DNA of 64,000 bases, taken from the NCBI GenBank assembly GCA_013339765.2, contig CM023452.1, positions 161,416,416 through 161,480,415 on the forward strand. Direction: 5' to 3'. The DNA is from Haemaphysalis longicornis. Lineage: Eukaryota; Arthropoda; Arachnida; Ixodida; Ixodidae. The notes under the pieces were generated by a model. The model did no database searches, had not been told where the DNA came from, and saw nothing but the letters and a program-made list of their open reading frames with translations. Both the position numbers and the translations under genes were made by a program. This document shows positions 45,656-57,759 of this stretch, piece after piece (the stretch's first letter is position 1; every line of letters starts with the position of its first letter).

Positions 45656-48600
45656 CCACGTCGGGACGCACGGTGGAGACAACAAGTGCCTGATCCTGCC
45701 GCCCGTAGGGGCATGGATGGAGGAGGGTAACGTCCTCGCATCCCGTGGTTGTTGTTAAATCTATTATTGCAAAACGGAAGGCTGGAGGCCTTGGGGGGAG
45801 AGTTGCGAGAGGAGGATTCATGTTTGAAGGGGGCTCGTATGAGTTTGTGGTCTTCGGGAGGCGGCATCAGTTTTTCACAGGACAATTGTTCAGCATTGAA
45901 TGGTCCATTCACTGGTGTAGCCCATCGCTATATTAGACGCGCTAGACCAGCTCTTAGTGGCGGAACAGTAATATAAGGTTAAGGGTGTGTTCATCTAATG
46001 TGAGGGGATCGATATGGGTTGGGGTATCTGGGTTTGGGGAAAGTGAAATTCCGGTATCGAGAGAATTTGGGGCATATCCAGACCAGGCGGTGCAAATTAG
46101 CCTTGACGGCTTGCTGACAGTATGGACATTTTGGGTTGATGTGGGGGCAGCACCATTGGCGAATCGTTTCCGGTAAAAATGATGCATCTGTATATAATTT
46201 GTAATAAATATTTATTCGGTTCTTGTAACGGAATGTCTCTTGGAAACGTTATCCTGGTGCGTAAATTGCTTGAGACGGAGTTTCGTTTGGTGTTTGTACC
46301 GGTGTATACGAATGGCGGGGGGTAAGCTGGTATTTTCGGTCGTCTCCAAGCATTCAGGAAGGCCTGAAGGCTGGGCAATGGCGAGGTCAGCGGAGGATAG
46401 AAAAGAGCAAGCCTCCTGCGCAGCTTCTTGGGCTGCCTGATTCTCCGGTGCCGCCAAATCATGGCCAGGAGTCCAGTCTATGCGGACTTGAATGCCGTAC
46501 AGTTGTAGGGCCATTGTTTGCCGGATAATTTGGTTTACGGAAGGGTGCGTTGAAAATGGTAGTTGAAGTTCTTGAAATGCTTCGTAGCAATCGGTTAATA
46601 TTCTGATCTTTTTTGGTATAGGTTGATGGTGGTCATACATCCAGTAGTCAAGAGCATTGGTAATGGCGAGTGGTTCCGCTTCCGTGAGTGTGACAGAAAT
46701 TTTGGAGTGTCGGTTTCCTATAATGGTTCGGTCATCTGGGGAAATCCAGGCAGTTCCAACATTTGGTGTTGTCAGGCTGGCATCAGTATAAATGTCGATT
46801 TTATCGGGTTGTTTTGTGCTGAATAGCCTCAGACAACGTTTTTGTCTAGGAATGGCGGTTGTGGGTGATGGGGTGAGTTGTTGGTTCGGTCAGGAGAGGT
46901 CGTTGCTACGGAGGAATAGGTACCGGGAAATCAGGTAAGGGGATGTTTTCTTGCTTATCCCAGGCCGTGAGTATGGCACCTTGATGGGTAAGTTTCCGCT
47001 TGAAGTTGTATTGGTCGGTTTTCTCTTGAATAATTTGTTTCAATTGGTGGAAGGGCTGCCGCAGATTGGAGGTTAGAGATTTTTGTATGGCGTGGTAAGC
47101 CAGTGATTGTACAAAGAGTGGCATTGTGAAGGACATTCAGAGGGTGTCGTTGGGTACAATTCAATGTGCAAGATTGGGCTCCATATGTAAGAATATCGAT
47201 TGCAACGGCGTGGGCAAGTGTTTGCACTTCTTTTTGCTTTGCTCCTCCATGCTTATTAGATAGTCTTCGTATGGCATGTTGAGTCGAATTCCATTTCTGT
47301 TTGAATTGGTTCAGCCATATAGTCGGGCTACTTTTGTAACCCACGGTGATGCCTAGTAGGCGAATGTGGTGGAGTTTAGTGGGGAATAGGTATGGTGCCA
47401 ACGATGATTCTCAGCGGACTAAAGTCAGGAGCTGGGTTGTGGCCAAAAACTGACAGAAATTCGGATTTATTAGGGGCTAAGAAGAGGTCAAGATCCGGTA
47501 GGGTAGATTCAATACTTTCTACTGCATTTTGCAGGGCCGTAATCGTATTTCGTTCATTCGGGTAGTCCCTTGACTCGGTCCATATTGTGATATCGTCCGC
47601 ATAAATAGTAAACCTGGCATTAGTGTCTCTTTGGAGGTTCCGCGCGATCGTAGTCATGGCTTGATTAAAGAGTGTGGGACTGAGGATCGAGCCTTCAGGA
47701 ACTCCTCTGTCGAGGTAGAAGGTACGAGGGGTCCAACCTGGAAATGTTCCTTGAAGCTTGATGTGGCGGGCTTTTAGGAAGTTTCGGACCCATGTCTGGG
47801 CTCGTTGGCTAGGAAAGGCCTTAGCGAGTTCATCGAGGATGGCGCTTTGACTGACACAGTCAAAGGCCTTTCGGAGGTCCAGTGCGAGTACATAGTCCGG
47901 GAGTCTCGAACAGCTTGAGCGATTAATGACGCGTCTCAGCAGCCATAGGCTATCGGTAGTTCCAAGATTCAGTCGAAAAACAGCTTGCGCTGGGTGAATG
48001 TATGGTTCGACATACTCGAGGTATTGCACTATTCGATTCTTAATGCCGTCGTTCGCTGAGTTGCGTAAGTCGTTCGATGAGGACAAGTGTAAGGGAGATT
48101 GGCCGAAGATGGGAAAAGTTATTAGGAGAGGTCTGTTTATTGTTACGTTTCGGTATGGGATAGATGAAGGATAGCTTGAGGATGTGGAGGTACCCGCCCG
48201 GTTTCCCAGGAATCGTTTATTTGTTCCAAGAGTTTATATCGTGCTGCTTCTGGAAGGTTGCGGCGGGGGGTCCACTGTATGCCGTCGTGTCCGGGGGCAG
48301 AATTCCGTCTACCTTGACGAATAGCTGTAGAAAGTTCAGCGATTGTGAAGGGGCTTTCATGGTCGGAGCACGGTTCCGGGATCGGGATTTGGGTTAGAAG
48401 GGGTGGGAGAGTTAGTGATACATGTGGAAAGACGCTTTTGAGCAGCAACTCTTCGTTATCCACGGGACTCTTGCTGCTCAGCACGATGGTGCTTATTATT
48501 GGTGTCTTACTGCGTTTTTTGTCCCCAAGGCTGCGGTAAAGTTTCCATAAAGAAGCATAACCTCGTGTTTCCCCGAGGTTCTGACACAGATTTACCCAGT

Positions 48601-49589
48601 TGTCTCTCGATAGCTCTTTTTGGTATTGATTAATGACCTTGTAGTGATGTCAGATACGTCGGAGTATGTTGTGGCTTTTCTAGTAGAGCGGTACAGCTGG
48701 GTGAGGTACTCCATTGACTTGCAAAGGTTGGCGAGATGATTGTAAAAGCTAGGGGAATCTTCATCGCATGTAATAGTTTCCAACGAAGCAGCAGAGAATT
48801 TTCGTATAATTTCAGCCATTGCTGCAAGTGATGTAGGGGGATCGTATTGAAGCAGACGATCTCGGAAGGAAGACCTATTAAGGTGGGTGCACTCTTTCTT
48901 GTTTCGCCCGTCCCGGATTCGTTTGCCGCGAAATGTGATGATAATAGGAAGTGATCACTGCCCTACGTTGTAGAGCAGGGTACCCATGATTTTGTAAGAC
49001 CTGGCGAGGCCCACGTAAGGTAAGGTGTGGTATCCTTTTGAGATTGATGGAGACCGATGCGGGTAGGGTATATTGTATCATTGATTAGTTGAAGATTTAG
49101 AATTTCAGTAAATTCAACTAACTTTGTTCCACGAACCGAATTTGTTGAATATCCCCATGCCGTATGGTGTGCATTGAAGCCACCCCCAACGAGAATGGAG
49201 GTATTTAGATGTGCATTGATAAGGAATTTAAGCCATGTGAAGGGGCCGGTGCCGGTGGAGGCAGAATATGGCTGATAGTACGCGGACACCAAGACTCACT
49301 TTTTAGCGTGGGGTGGCTGGGTGACAATGGCCACAACTTCGTGCATCTCGAGTTCGAGGTGGGAACCTGTAGTTGTATAGGCGGAATCGACGCATCGACC
49401 AATATTGCTGCATACCCGGGGGTTGGTCCTTTTCGTGATATGGAGGGAATTACGAAATCGTTGTAGCCAGAAATGTTAGGCGTATCCAAAGTTTCTTGAA
49501 GGAAGAAGAAAGCTTACCTCGTGCTGGGCAGCTCGGTGATCAGGACGCCTGGCACCCCAATCGGATTGAACCATTGAACGAAAGAGAAA
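45656..49589 (-). mobile_element. LINE C (I/R1-type), at the axis of the inverted repeat
   Basis: Array units run in plus orientation up to 45655 and in minus orientation from 49590, so this LINE occupies the axis. On the minus strand it has endonuclease, RT, RNase H and a 3' region, 5' truncated near the endonuclease start. The 3' end near 45656-45960 is inferred from the array boundary; no clear tail is visible. Confidence 0.8.
45960..49490 (-). pseudogene. LINE C ORF2: endonuclease, RT and RNase H, broken
   Basis: On the minus strand from 49490 the endonuclease contains the metal-binding motif GGDFNA altered to GGGFNA at 49169-49186, a single base change that removes the aspartate. The RT N terminus has SAPGHDGIQW near 48300. 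The long frame 48086-47376 carries motif A (ALDLRKAFDCV), GVPEGSILSPTLFN, and IYADDITIW with YADD at 47591-47602. A thumb frame follows (47401-46955). RNase H starts at IDIYTDASLTTP (46781-46800) and continues with LTEAEPLAITNALD and WTPGHD near 46470. Frame changes at about 48960, 48140, 47390, 46930 and 46210 exclude activity. Confidence 0.85.
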
Positions 49590-52500
49590 TATCGTCTGTC
49601 ATTGGGCAATTATGCTGTCCCCGCATTGATGAGCGCCATCTCGTCGTACGGTTATGATAATATACCGTTGTAGTGTTCGAAATATCCCCGACGGGGGTTA
49701 TTGCCAGGGCTATAGCGTTGACTGTACAGAGCTGTTGTAGCCTATAGGTTCAATTTATACTTCCTATTAAAATTGTTACAACCGCAAAATAAATAAAGCG
49801 AGCTAGTGAAGCGTTTTAGAGGTTTGGCAACGCGGTAATAGGTTTTCCGAACGATCATACCGCGGTGATACCTTTGGCACACAAATTGGCAAAGAAACGA
49901 TCCAAAGTAATGAAAAATCAACTTTTTCAGCTAAAAAATGTGCCCAGGTAGATAGCCAAGTGTAAGGGTGACGAAGCAGCAAGCAGCAGTTCCAAACCTT
50001 ATCTTCCACGCCAAAAATCGAACGTTTGATACGATTTGAACAACGCATGACACCATTCTTGTTTTTGTTGTAGGGCCTTAATAAACAAATACGAGTTTAG
50101 CTACCCCGAAAGAAATATCGGCTGGCATTGGCCAATCGTGCGGTCCCGCCTTGTGAGCGCCATCTCGTCGTACAGTGATAATGATATACCCTTGTACTGT
50201 TTGAAACGTCCCCACGGGGGGAGGGGGAAATAGCCAGGCCAAAGCACTGACTGTGCTCTGCTGTTGTAGCTAACCACCTATTTTTATTCTTCCTTTGTAA
50301 AATTGTTACAAGCACAAAACTATAAAAGCGGGCTAGTAAAGCGTCATAGAGGTTTGGCATTGCGGTAATGATTTCCCGAACGATTATTCCATGGACGATT
50401 ATACCTTCGCAAATAAATTTTCAAAGGAAAGTGCCCTAGTAACGAAAAATAATCTCTTTTGAGCTATTAAATGTGCCCAGGTAGAGAGCCAAGTGTAAGG
50501 CTGACAAAGCAGCAGTTCAAAATCATCTCTTCCACCACAGGATCGAACGTTTGCTACGAGAACGCATTGACACCGTTTTTGTTAGTGGTTGCAGGGGCTT
50601 TGTACACAAACAGGAGTGTAGCTACACCGAGAGAAATTTATCCGACATTGGCCGATCACGCTGTCCCATGCATTGTGAGTGCTATCTCGTCGTGCGATGA
50701 TGATGATATACCCTTGCAGTGTTTCAAACGCCCCATGGGGGGATAGCTAGGGCCAAAGCGTTGACTGTGCCCAGCTGTGGTAGCCTACAGCCTTGTTTTT
50801 ATTCTTCCTTCATAGAGGTGTGACAATGCGCTAATGATTTCATGCAACAATCATTCCAGGTCTGTGTCTACTCACACGAATTTGCCAAAAAACGAGCTAT
50901 ACTAACAGGGAATAATTTCTTTGTGCTATAAATGTGCCGAGGCAGGTAGGCCAGTAATCATGACAACGCAGTCAGCAGAAGTTCAAAACCATATCTTTCA
51001 TCAGAGAACGTAACGTTTGCTATAAGATTAACAACACATTAACGCCATTTTTGTTTTCGTTGTAAGGCCTTTATACACAATTAGGAGTTAAGTTACACCA
51101 AGAAAGGCATTGTCTAGATTTCGCCCATCACACTGTTCCATGCTTTCTGAGCCCCATCTCGCGGTAAGATGACGATATAGCCTTGTAGTGTTTGAAATGT
51201 CCCTTTGAGGGGGCGATAGCCAGGGAAAAAGCGTTTACTGTACCCAGCTGTTGTATCCCATAGGTTTCAGTTATTCTTCCTTTATAAAATTGCTACAAGG
51301 AAAAAAAGTAAAGTGAGCTAGTCAAGTGTCATAGAGGTGGGGCAATGCGGTACCGTTTTCCCGAACAATCATTGCACGTCGATACCTACGCACACGAATT
51401 TGCAAAGAAACGAGCTATAGTTACAGGGAATAAGGTTTTTTTGCTATAAATGGGCCCAGGTAAATAGTCCGGTGTAAAGGCGACAACGCAGCAAGAAGCC
51501 GTTCAAAATATTATCTTCCACCAGAGAATCGAACCTTAGCTACGAGTTGAACACATGAACACAATTTTGTTTTAGTTGTAGTCAAGCTACACAGAGAAGG
51601 GCTACACAAGCTACAGGAGTCAAGCTACAAAGAGAAACATATTGTCCGGATTTAGCCCATCACACTGTTCCACTCTTTGTGAGCCCCATCTCGCTGTACG
51701 ATGATGATATACCCTTATAGTGTTTAATGGGGGGGATAGCAAGACGAAAGCATTGACTGTACACAGCTGTTGTATCCCATAGGTTTAAGTTAGTCTTCCT
51801 TTAAAAATTGTTACAAGGAAAAAAGAGTAAAGCGAGCTAGTCAAGCGTCATAGAGGTGGGGCAATGCAGTAAACATTTCCCGAACGATCATTCCGCGTCT
51901 ATATCTTAGCCAACGTATTTTCCAAGAAACGAGCCATAGTAGCAATTACCAATCTTTTTGTGCTATCAAATGTGCCCAGGCCAATAGCCAATTTTAAAGC
52001 TGGCCAAGGAGCACGAACCAGTTCAAAATTATATCTTCCACCTGAGAATGAAAGTTTGCTAGGAGTTGAACTACACATGACCGCCATTTTTTGTTGTATG
52101 GACTTTATACACAAGTAGCAGCTTAGCTACACCGAGAGAAATATAGTCCGGCATTGGACCACCACGCTGTCCCACCCATTGTGAGCGCCATCTCGTGGTG
52201 CGACATTGATGATATACCCTTGCAGCGTTTCAAACGTCCCCACAAAGGGTATAGGCAGGGCCATTGCGTTGACTGTGCCCAGCTGTTGTAGCCTATCGGT
52301 TTATTTTTACTTTGTATAAAATTGTTACAAACGAAAAATAATAAAAGTTAGTAGTTAGGATACTTAGAAGTGTGGCAATGCCGTAATGATTTCCTGAGCG
52401 ATCATACCTCGTTTATAACTTCACACGCGAATTTACCAAGAAACGAGACAAAGTAACGAGGACTAATGTCTTTGAGATATTAAGTTTGCCCAGGTAGATA

Positions 52501-53113
52501 TGCAAGTGTAAGTGTGGCCATCGAGCAAGCATCATTTCAATAGCATGTCTTCCACCAGGGAATCGAACGCTTGCACCTAGGTGAAGAATGCATCACCAAC
52601 ATTGTTGTTTTGGTTTTAGGGCCTTTATACAAAACTTGGAGTATAACGGCACCGACAGAAAGTTTTTCGGGCATTGGCCAATCACGCTGTCCTATGCATT
52701 GTTAGCGCCATATCGTCGTACAATGATGATGATAAACCCCTGCAGTGTTTGAAACGTCCCCGCCGGAGTTGGAAATAGCCAGGTCCAAAGTATTGCCGGT
52801 GCTCACCTGTTGTAGCCTATATCTTTAATTTATCTTTTGTTTCTAAATTTTTACAAACGCAAAATAATTAAAGCGGCCTAGTAAATCGTCGTAGAGGTTT
52901 GGGAATGTGGTAATCATATACGAACGATCATTCCGCGTCTACAACTTCGCACACGACTTTGCCAAGAAACCAGCCCTAGTAACAAAGAATTATCTCTTAG
53001 CTAATAAATGTGCCCAGGTAGATAACCAAGTGTAAGGGTTGCCAAGCAGCTAGCCCCAGTTCAAAACCATAACTTCCACCACAGAATCGAACGTTTGCTA
53101 CCACCACAGAATC
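49590..53113 (-). repeat. 520-bp tandem array, arm 2 (inverted)
   Basis: The reverse-complement landmark (AATGTGCCCAGGTAGATAGC type) occurs near 49938, 50470, 50933, 51450, 51968, 52486 and 53007, spacings 463-532 bp. Unit order mirrors arm 1: 53007 pairs with 33875, 52486 with 34403, 51968 with 34913, 51450 with 35403, 50470 with 35920 and 49938 with 36427. The unit at 50933 has no partner. Short duplications of CCACCACAGAATCGAAC lie at the outer edge (53085-53117). Confidence 0.9.
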
Positions 53114-53176
53114 GAACTCTGCCACGTTTGTTCCACAATGGCCCTGTGCCCCTTCATTCCCTGCCCTAGAGGTACT
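53114..53176. repeat. Mirrored block, arm 2 copy
   Basis: This is the reverse complement of 33714-33778, starting GAACTCTGCCACGTTTG and ending at GGTACTC, after which the two arms diverge. Confidence 0.78.
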
Positions 53177-54400
53177 CTCTCTATCGAATTGTCACCAATA
53201 TACGGGGCACCAGGAGTAAATCAAGGTTGCCAATCCCAGCCATAAAGTACTTCACTCAAGAGCACATGTGGAATTTTTACCCTAACCGCAAGCATATATA
53301 TACCGATGCATTGGTGGAGGCTACATCATCTGAGTTTGGATTTTGGGATCCATCGACGCCGACCACAATTGTGGCCAGGTTAAGCCACAAAACAACCTGA
53401 ACGACCTCAGAACTTGCTGTATGGCGCTCCGTTTTGCAGTACATTTTTGTGCAAATAGATTCCGTGTGGATGATTTTCACAAATTCCCGGGAGGCGTTCC
53501 AACAACTGGCGCACGAAAAACTGCCCACGAAAAACACACCCTACATACACGGGTTGTCAGCTTGCTTCCCGAGGTATTGTTACAGTGGCTACCCGGACAA
53601 TGTGGGGAGAATGGGAATGTGGTGGCCGACGAAAGAGCTTTCCTGGCCCACACCCAATCTAGTGTCATCATTCCAATTCCCTTCTCTCGACGTGACGTCG
53701 CGCCACGTGCGTACAACGTGACGCGACAGTTACAACTCGCATTATGAACGGACTGATCGAAAAATTATCACCCATTGTACTGAATTGATCCCGCCTGCCC
53801 TTTCCGAATGCCGTGTGGCCAATGATTGTGTGACGAAGCAGTTGTTCTCTGCAGTTGCCCCAACGTCGCTTTTAGCTGCCACTACGTGCACCAGACGCGT
53901 CAAGTTGCCTGCCTACACTGTCACGTATGCAGTGTTTGTGAAGACAGAACATGTACTGTCTCGGTCCCCATCATGACACCCCGCGGCTAACATTGAAGAC
54001 GAGTTTCGGACTGCGTGCTGATGCACCACTGAAGATCTGCGACGCCATTGGTCAATGGCGCTCAACTACCTTGGTAACACAGAGTACACACGCCTTGGTG
54101 CCATTTCTCTGTGACTCCGGCCTTATCGAAATCCTGTGAACGTTTGCCTTAACTTTACTTCTGTGCGTGTTCTGTGCGCTTGATTCTGCGTCTGTTCAGT
54201 TTCGGTCTGCCTATTTGCGTATATAGTGTCTGTTTGTAACCTCATTTACTTTGAGGTTTTGTAACCTGACTTACTTTCACTTTCGCACCTCTCATATTCA
54301 TGTGGAGCAGCAAGACAAGCTCGCTGCCACGCTGAATTCTCTTTATCATTAAAAGAATTCCTCCTTCACTTCCTCATCGCGTCAGCATGTTATGCTGTTG
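53177..54400 (+). pseudogene. LINE D RNase H and C-terminal region
   Basis: The plus strand encodes a decayed RNase H domain that would remove LINE RNA during cDNA synthesis. HIYTDALVEATSSEF begins near 53291, ARLSHKTT follows at about 53376, then SELAVWRSVLQYI, VWMIFTNSREAFQQL near 53467, and LLQWLPGQCG at 53580, with NVVADERAFLAHTQ and VPxSRRDVAP-type sequence after it. The C-terminal part (about 53760-54160) contains CTEDLRRHW- and NYLGNTEYTRLGAISL-like text in changing frames. Endonuclease and RT are absent, and a 3'-UTR-like stretch follows. Confidence 0.75.
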
Positions 54401-55183
54401 TCTTGCATGGAGCGCGGAAGCGAAGTGACCATCTTTTTTCCCCCTTTGGAACGGTCACTATATGGCCGGGACACGAAAGATTCGAGGAGAAGTGAGGCGC
54501 TCGCTGATTACGTGCAAAGGCGGCTGATGCGCTAGTTGCGGCAGGCAGACTAACCTGTTTAGCGAGAGGGACGAGGACTTTCGCGGCCACGCATCGAGTG
54601 CTGTTAACTGCGCTTTTGTGACGTTTGGATCGAAATTACTTTTTCGAACTACCGTGCATAAGTGTACCAAATTAGCACTCGGAAACTTTGCTAGGTCACC
54701 TTTCGAGATTGGTCTCATTGTTATTTCTGGTTACATTTGTCGCCTGAGCATACCGAAGTGTTTAGAAAGTTTGTTGGATGGTGCCAAGAGAATGGATCAT
54801 ACCCACGAAGGGGGATTGGCCAGGAAATGAGTTTTAACTGATAGGGGCATTGAGTTTCATACTAATATATACTAGCGGGAAATCTGTCGCTGCATTCGCG
54901 GGCCCCCTTGGGCGGCGCCGTTGCCGCTAGGGACATGCCTCACCTACTTGGCTTAGCTAGCCATATGGCTTTTTTTGTCTCGAAGCCAAAATCAACCAAA
55001 AAGGTTAACATTTTTTCTTATTCATCATGCATGAAACTTGTGCATAATCATGTTTTTTTAGATATTCATTGACAAAAACAAAGCAATTTTGATGAAGCTT
55101 CTACAATAATAGTGTGGCGTTTTCGCAGCCGGAGCCAACTTTTCAACCTGTTCATGGGCCACGCCAAGGACAAGTGGAACGTA
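54401..55183. other. Unassigned DNA between LINE D and arm 2
   Basis: No domain is recognised. GAAGGGGGATTGGCCAGG near 54808 could be part of a LINE 3' end. AT-rich sequence around 55000-55080 contains no tandem repeat. Confidence 0.45.
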
Positions 55184-55424
55184 CCTGCCCAGTACGTGAC
55201 GGAACGCTCTCTGAACCGAGGGCTCCCCTGGAGAGTGGCGCCTGATTTCTCTGTGGTGTATAATAGGGTGGAGCTCATTGAATGTGGGCACTCACAACAA
55301 TCGATGATGACGTTATTGTTATGATGATGATAATGATGTTTCTCTTAAAAATCAGAACGCTTTTTTGTAGCTCATTACAAATGAATCTTTCTTGCGGAAA
55401 CCACGAACCAAACAAATGTTTAAC

Positions 55425-55580
55425 TAACCCGCTGGAAAGCTCGAAGCAACAACCCTTCGTCCAGTTATTTGCAGTTTTTTCCATAAATATGGTAATCCAC
55501 CTTCCACACATCGAACTCCAGAAAGCGAGATGGGAGACTATAAAAGGAATTTTGACTTTGCGATTAGTAGGTAATTGAAT
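55425..55580. repeat. 157-bp duplication, copy 1
   Basis: Runs from TAACCCGCTGGAAAGCTCG to GTAGGTAATTGAAT. The second copy is at 55984-56140. Arm 1 has this sequence once (about 29913-30072), so the duplication occurred in arm 2 after the arms formed. Confidence 0.88.
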
Positions 55581-55870
55581 CCTTGTTCTTGTTGCACCTG
55601 ATCAAATGGCATTTATGTACACTAATAGAGATACTGTAGCCTACAATGACAGATCCAAACCTCTCCCAGGGCTTTATTATCGCGCCCTTCGGGGCCATCA
55701 CCATCATCAATTTAAAGTGTCATTCACATCCCCGAGATGCCGATTTCATAAGTAAGAATTGTATTTAAGCAGGTGTGGCTCGGCATCAACAGACACTTGT
55801 GTGACTTGCCATCAAACAAAATTATTAGAACATTACTTTTTCCAGTCCCACCGCTTTGCTTAGCTGAGAC
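55560..55870 (+). pseudogene. LINE ORF2 C-terminal fragment, arm 2 copy
   Basis: This is the mirror of the fragment at 29600-29940. The zinc-motif region (ACTTGTGTGACTTGCCATCA near 55794) retains the pattern with frame damage. It is flanked on the right by the second copy of the 157-bp duplication. Confidence 0.62.
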
Positions 55871-55983
55871 ACAAGTAACTCACTCTCCCATTTGAAGCAC
55901 TCGGTTTCGAGGTAGCAACTGCAGCGCTGCTTTCTTTCGGTGCTAGCTGTCACCGGGAAACAAAAGAGAAATTTAACTTTTAC

Positions 55984-56140
55984 TAACCCGCTGGAAAGCT
56001 CGAAGCAACAACCCTTCGTCCAGTTATTTGCAGTTTTTTCCATAAATATGGTAATCCACCTTCCACACATCGAACTCCAGAAAGCGAGATAAGAGACTAT
56101 AAAAGGAATTTGGGACTTTGCGATTAGTAGGTAATTGAAT
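55984..56140. repeat. 157-bp duplication, copy 2
   Basis: Nearly identical to 55425-55580, with small differences near AAAGGAATT. It lies in the same orientation, about 400 bp further out. Confidence 0.88.
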
Positions 56141-56761
56141 TTTTTATTTCGACCACCGGAGGACACCCTCGTTAAATCTATCTTTTCGTCTCGCGCCCCT
56201 TTTCCCCTTACGGTGTGAGTCTGGTAATTCTCCTCTTTTTTCATTCCAATATTTAACCTTTTATAACTTAAATAAATAGCCACTCACAAACCCTGGCCAG
56301 TCCCCCTCTGTTGGCAAGAGCCAATATAGTAAGGCGGAGAAGATGATTATCACCTGAGCTCTCGTACGTGGCTCGCGGAGCTGCAGCTTGTTCTGGACGC
56401 CCACGGTTCTACGACGGCTTCGGTGATTTCGTCCCCTGCACCATCTCCGAAGGCGTAACGGTGTGCCCGGAACGCCGTCGCATCGTCGCATATCCTACGG
56501 CACGTCCAACTGCAACCGGGTTCAGTTCTCGTTCGGCCGTGGCACCAAGCAGCTCAGTTCATCGCCAGCGCTGACTGCGTTACGGTGAGTTTACCGCCTC
56601 AGCTTTTATCTCTGCGCTCGGTGCTGCGGAGTGGGAGTTCACAGCTCAAGCTCTGCCATAGAGTTTTCTCGTGGCGTAAACACATCCCTTACTGGAGTGG
56701 GTGTCTGAGCTTTCCTAGAGCTGCTCGAGATAACAGCCGCCAATAAGCTTACAGCCTTCCA

Positions 56762-57214
56762 TTGTGGCAGCAGTGCTCCAGCAAGGCAGTTACAGTGACC
56801 TCAGTGCAAGCTAGTTATTGCTGCAGGTACAAACCTAGACAACTGCACGTTTCCCAAAACGCCATTCTGACTCAGTCAAGGTCATGTCACGCCTTATGCG
56901 GTTCCGCAGTTAAAGCGTATAATCGCTCGTTTGTTTCAATAGGAGGGGTCTGGATAGAAGATGGGGGAAAGGGCAAGGGCGCTTTGGCTGCATCCAAGTT
57001 TGCTAACGCGCGCATGCCTACAGCACCGACTGCCCCGAGCGGCATCGGTGTTCGGTCTTGCAGTGAAATTGTGTGCGCGTTGTCTGCGTGCGCTCAGCAC
57101 GAATACCCAGCTGCCCGTTCACAACTTGGGTTCACCGTGTTGAACCGTGGTGAAACGTTTACAAGCAAAACTTTACCAATCCCGTCGAGCCGTTTCTCCG
57201 TGGCGGGGAACTAG
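56762..57214 (+). other. 150-codon open frame shared with arm 1 (coding status doubtful)
   Basis: Partner of 27482-27934 on the opposite strand, equal in length and without indels. It opens with TTG. The most similar segments are RQLHVSQ, ILTQSRSC, GGKGKGAL and TAPSGIGVRSC. No domain is recognised; see the arm 1 entry for why coding is doubtful. Confidence 0.35.
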
Positions 57215-57540
57215 ATATTCGTTTGACCACAGCTGGGCCGTAACCTTACGAACGCATCATTATACTAGCCATGCCGACTTCCGCCGACGGCCGCGTGCGC
57301 AAGCCGCCGCCGTCACCGCTTTGGGATTGGAGCATGCGCAACTCGCAAGTGGGGTAGGTGGGTTTCCACGTGACTACGTGACTCGCCGCGTGCATCCGAG
57401 CTTGGCTATGGATGAGAGAGAAGCCGGACCGCGTGTTTCCAATCGCTTCGCTGCACAGAGCACCCTCGTGACATGTGCGACGTCACTGGGCGCGCTATTC
57501 CTTTCAGCACCTGCTAAAAGCAACCCACCATTCGGGCCCT

Positions 57541-57582
57541 GTGGCCTCGATGCGGATGTGAAGGACGGTAGTTCGAGTCCCG
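57541..57582 (+). repeat. Second tRNA-like module, arm 2 copy
   Basis: TGTGGCCTCGATGCGG and GGTAGTTCGAGTCC are A- and B-box-like and mirror 27112-27175. Confidence 0.48.
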
Positions 57583-57759
57583 ATTTTGCAACTGAGTACT
57601 TGTGCTACCGGCTTGGGATCTATCCCAAGCTGGTTTATCTCTTAGTTTTTTGTTTATTGGTTACCTTTTCTTTCTAAATTTAATTTTTTTCCGAACACAA
57701 ATTTAGGTATTGTTTTTGTTAGTAATAGTGATTTGGTATGTTTTATGTCGCTTTCGATT

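Noticed and set aside
33779..53113. 520-bp arrays as a CRISPR-like or gene-family array
   Set aside because: Units are long, diverged and without spacers or a conserved reading frame; the context is eukaryotic.
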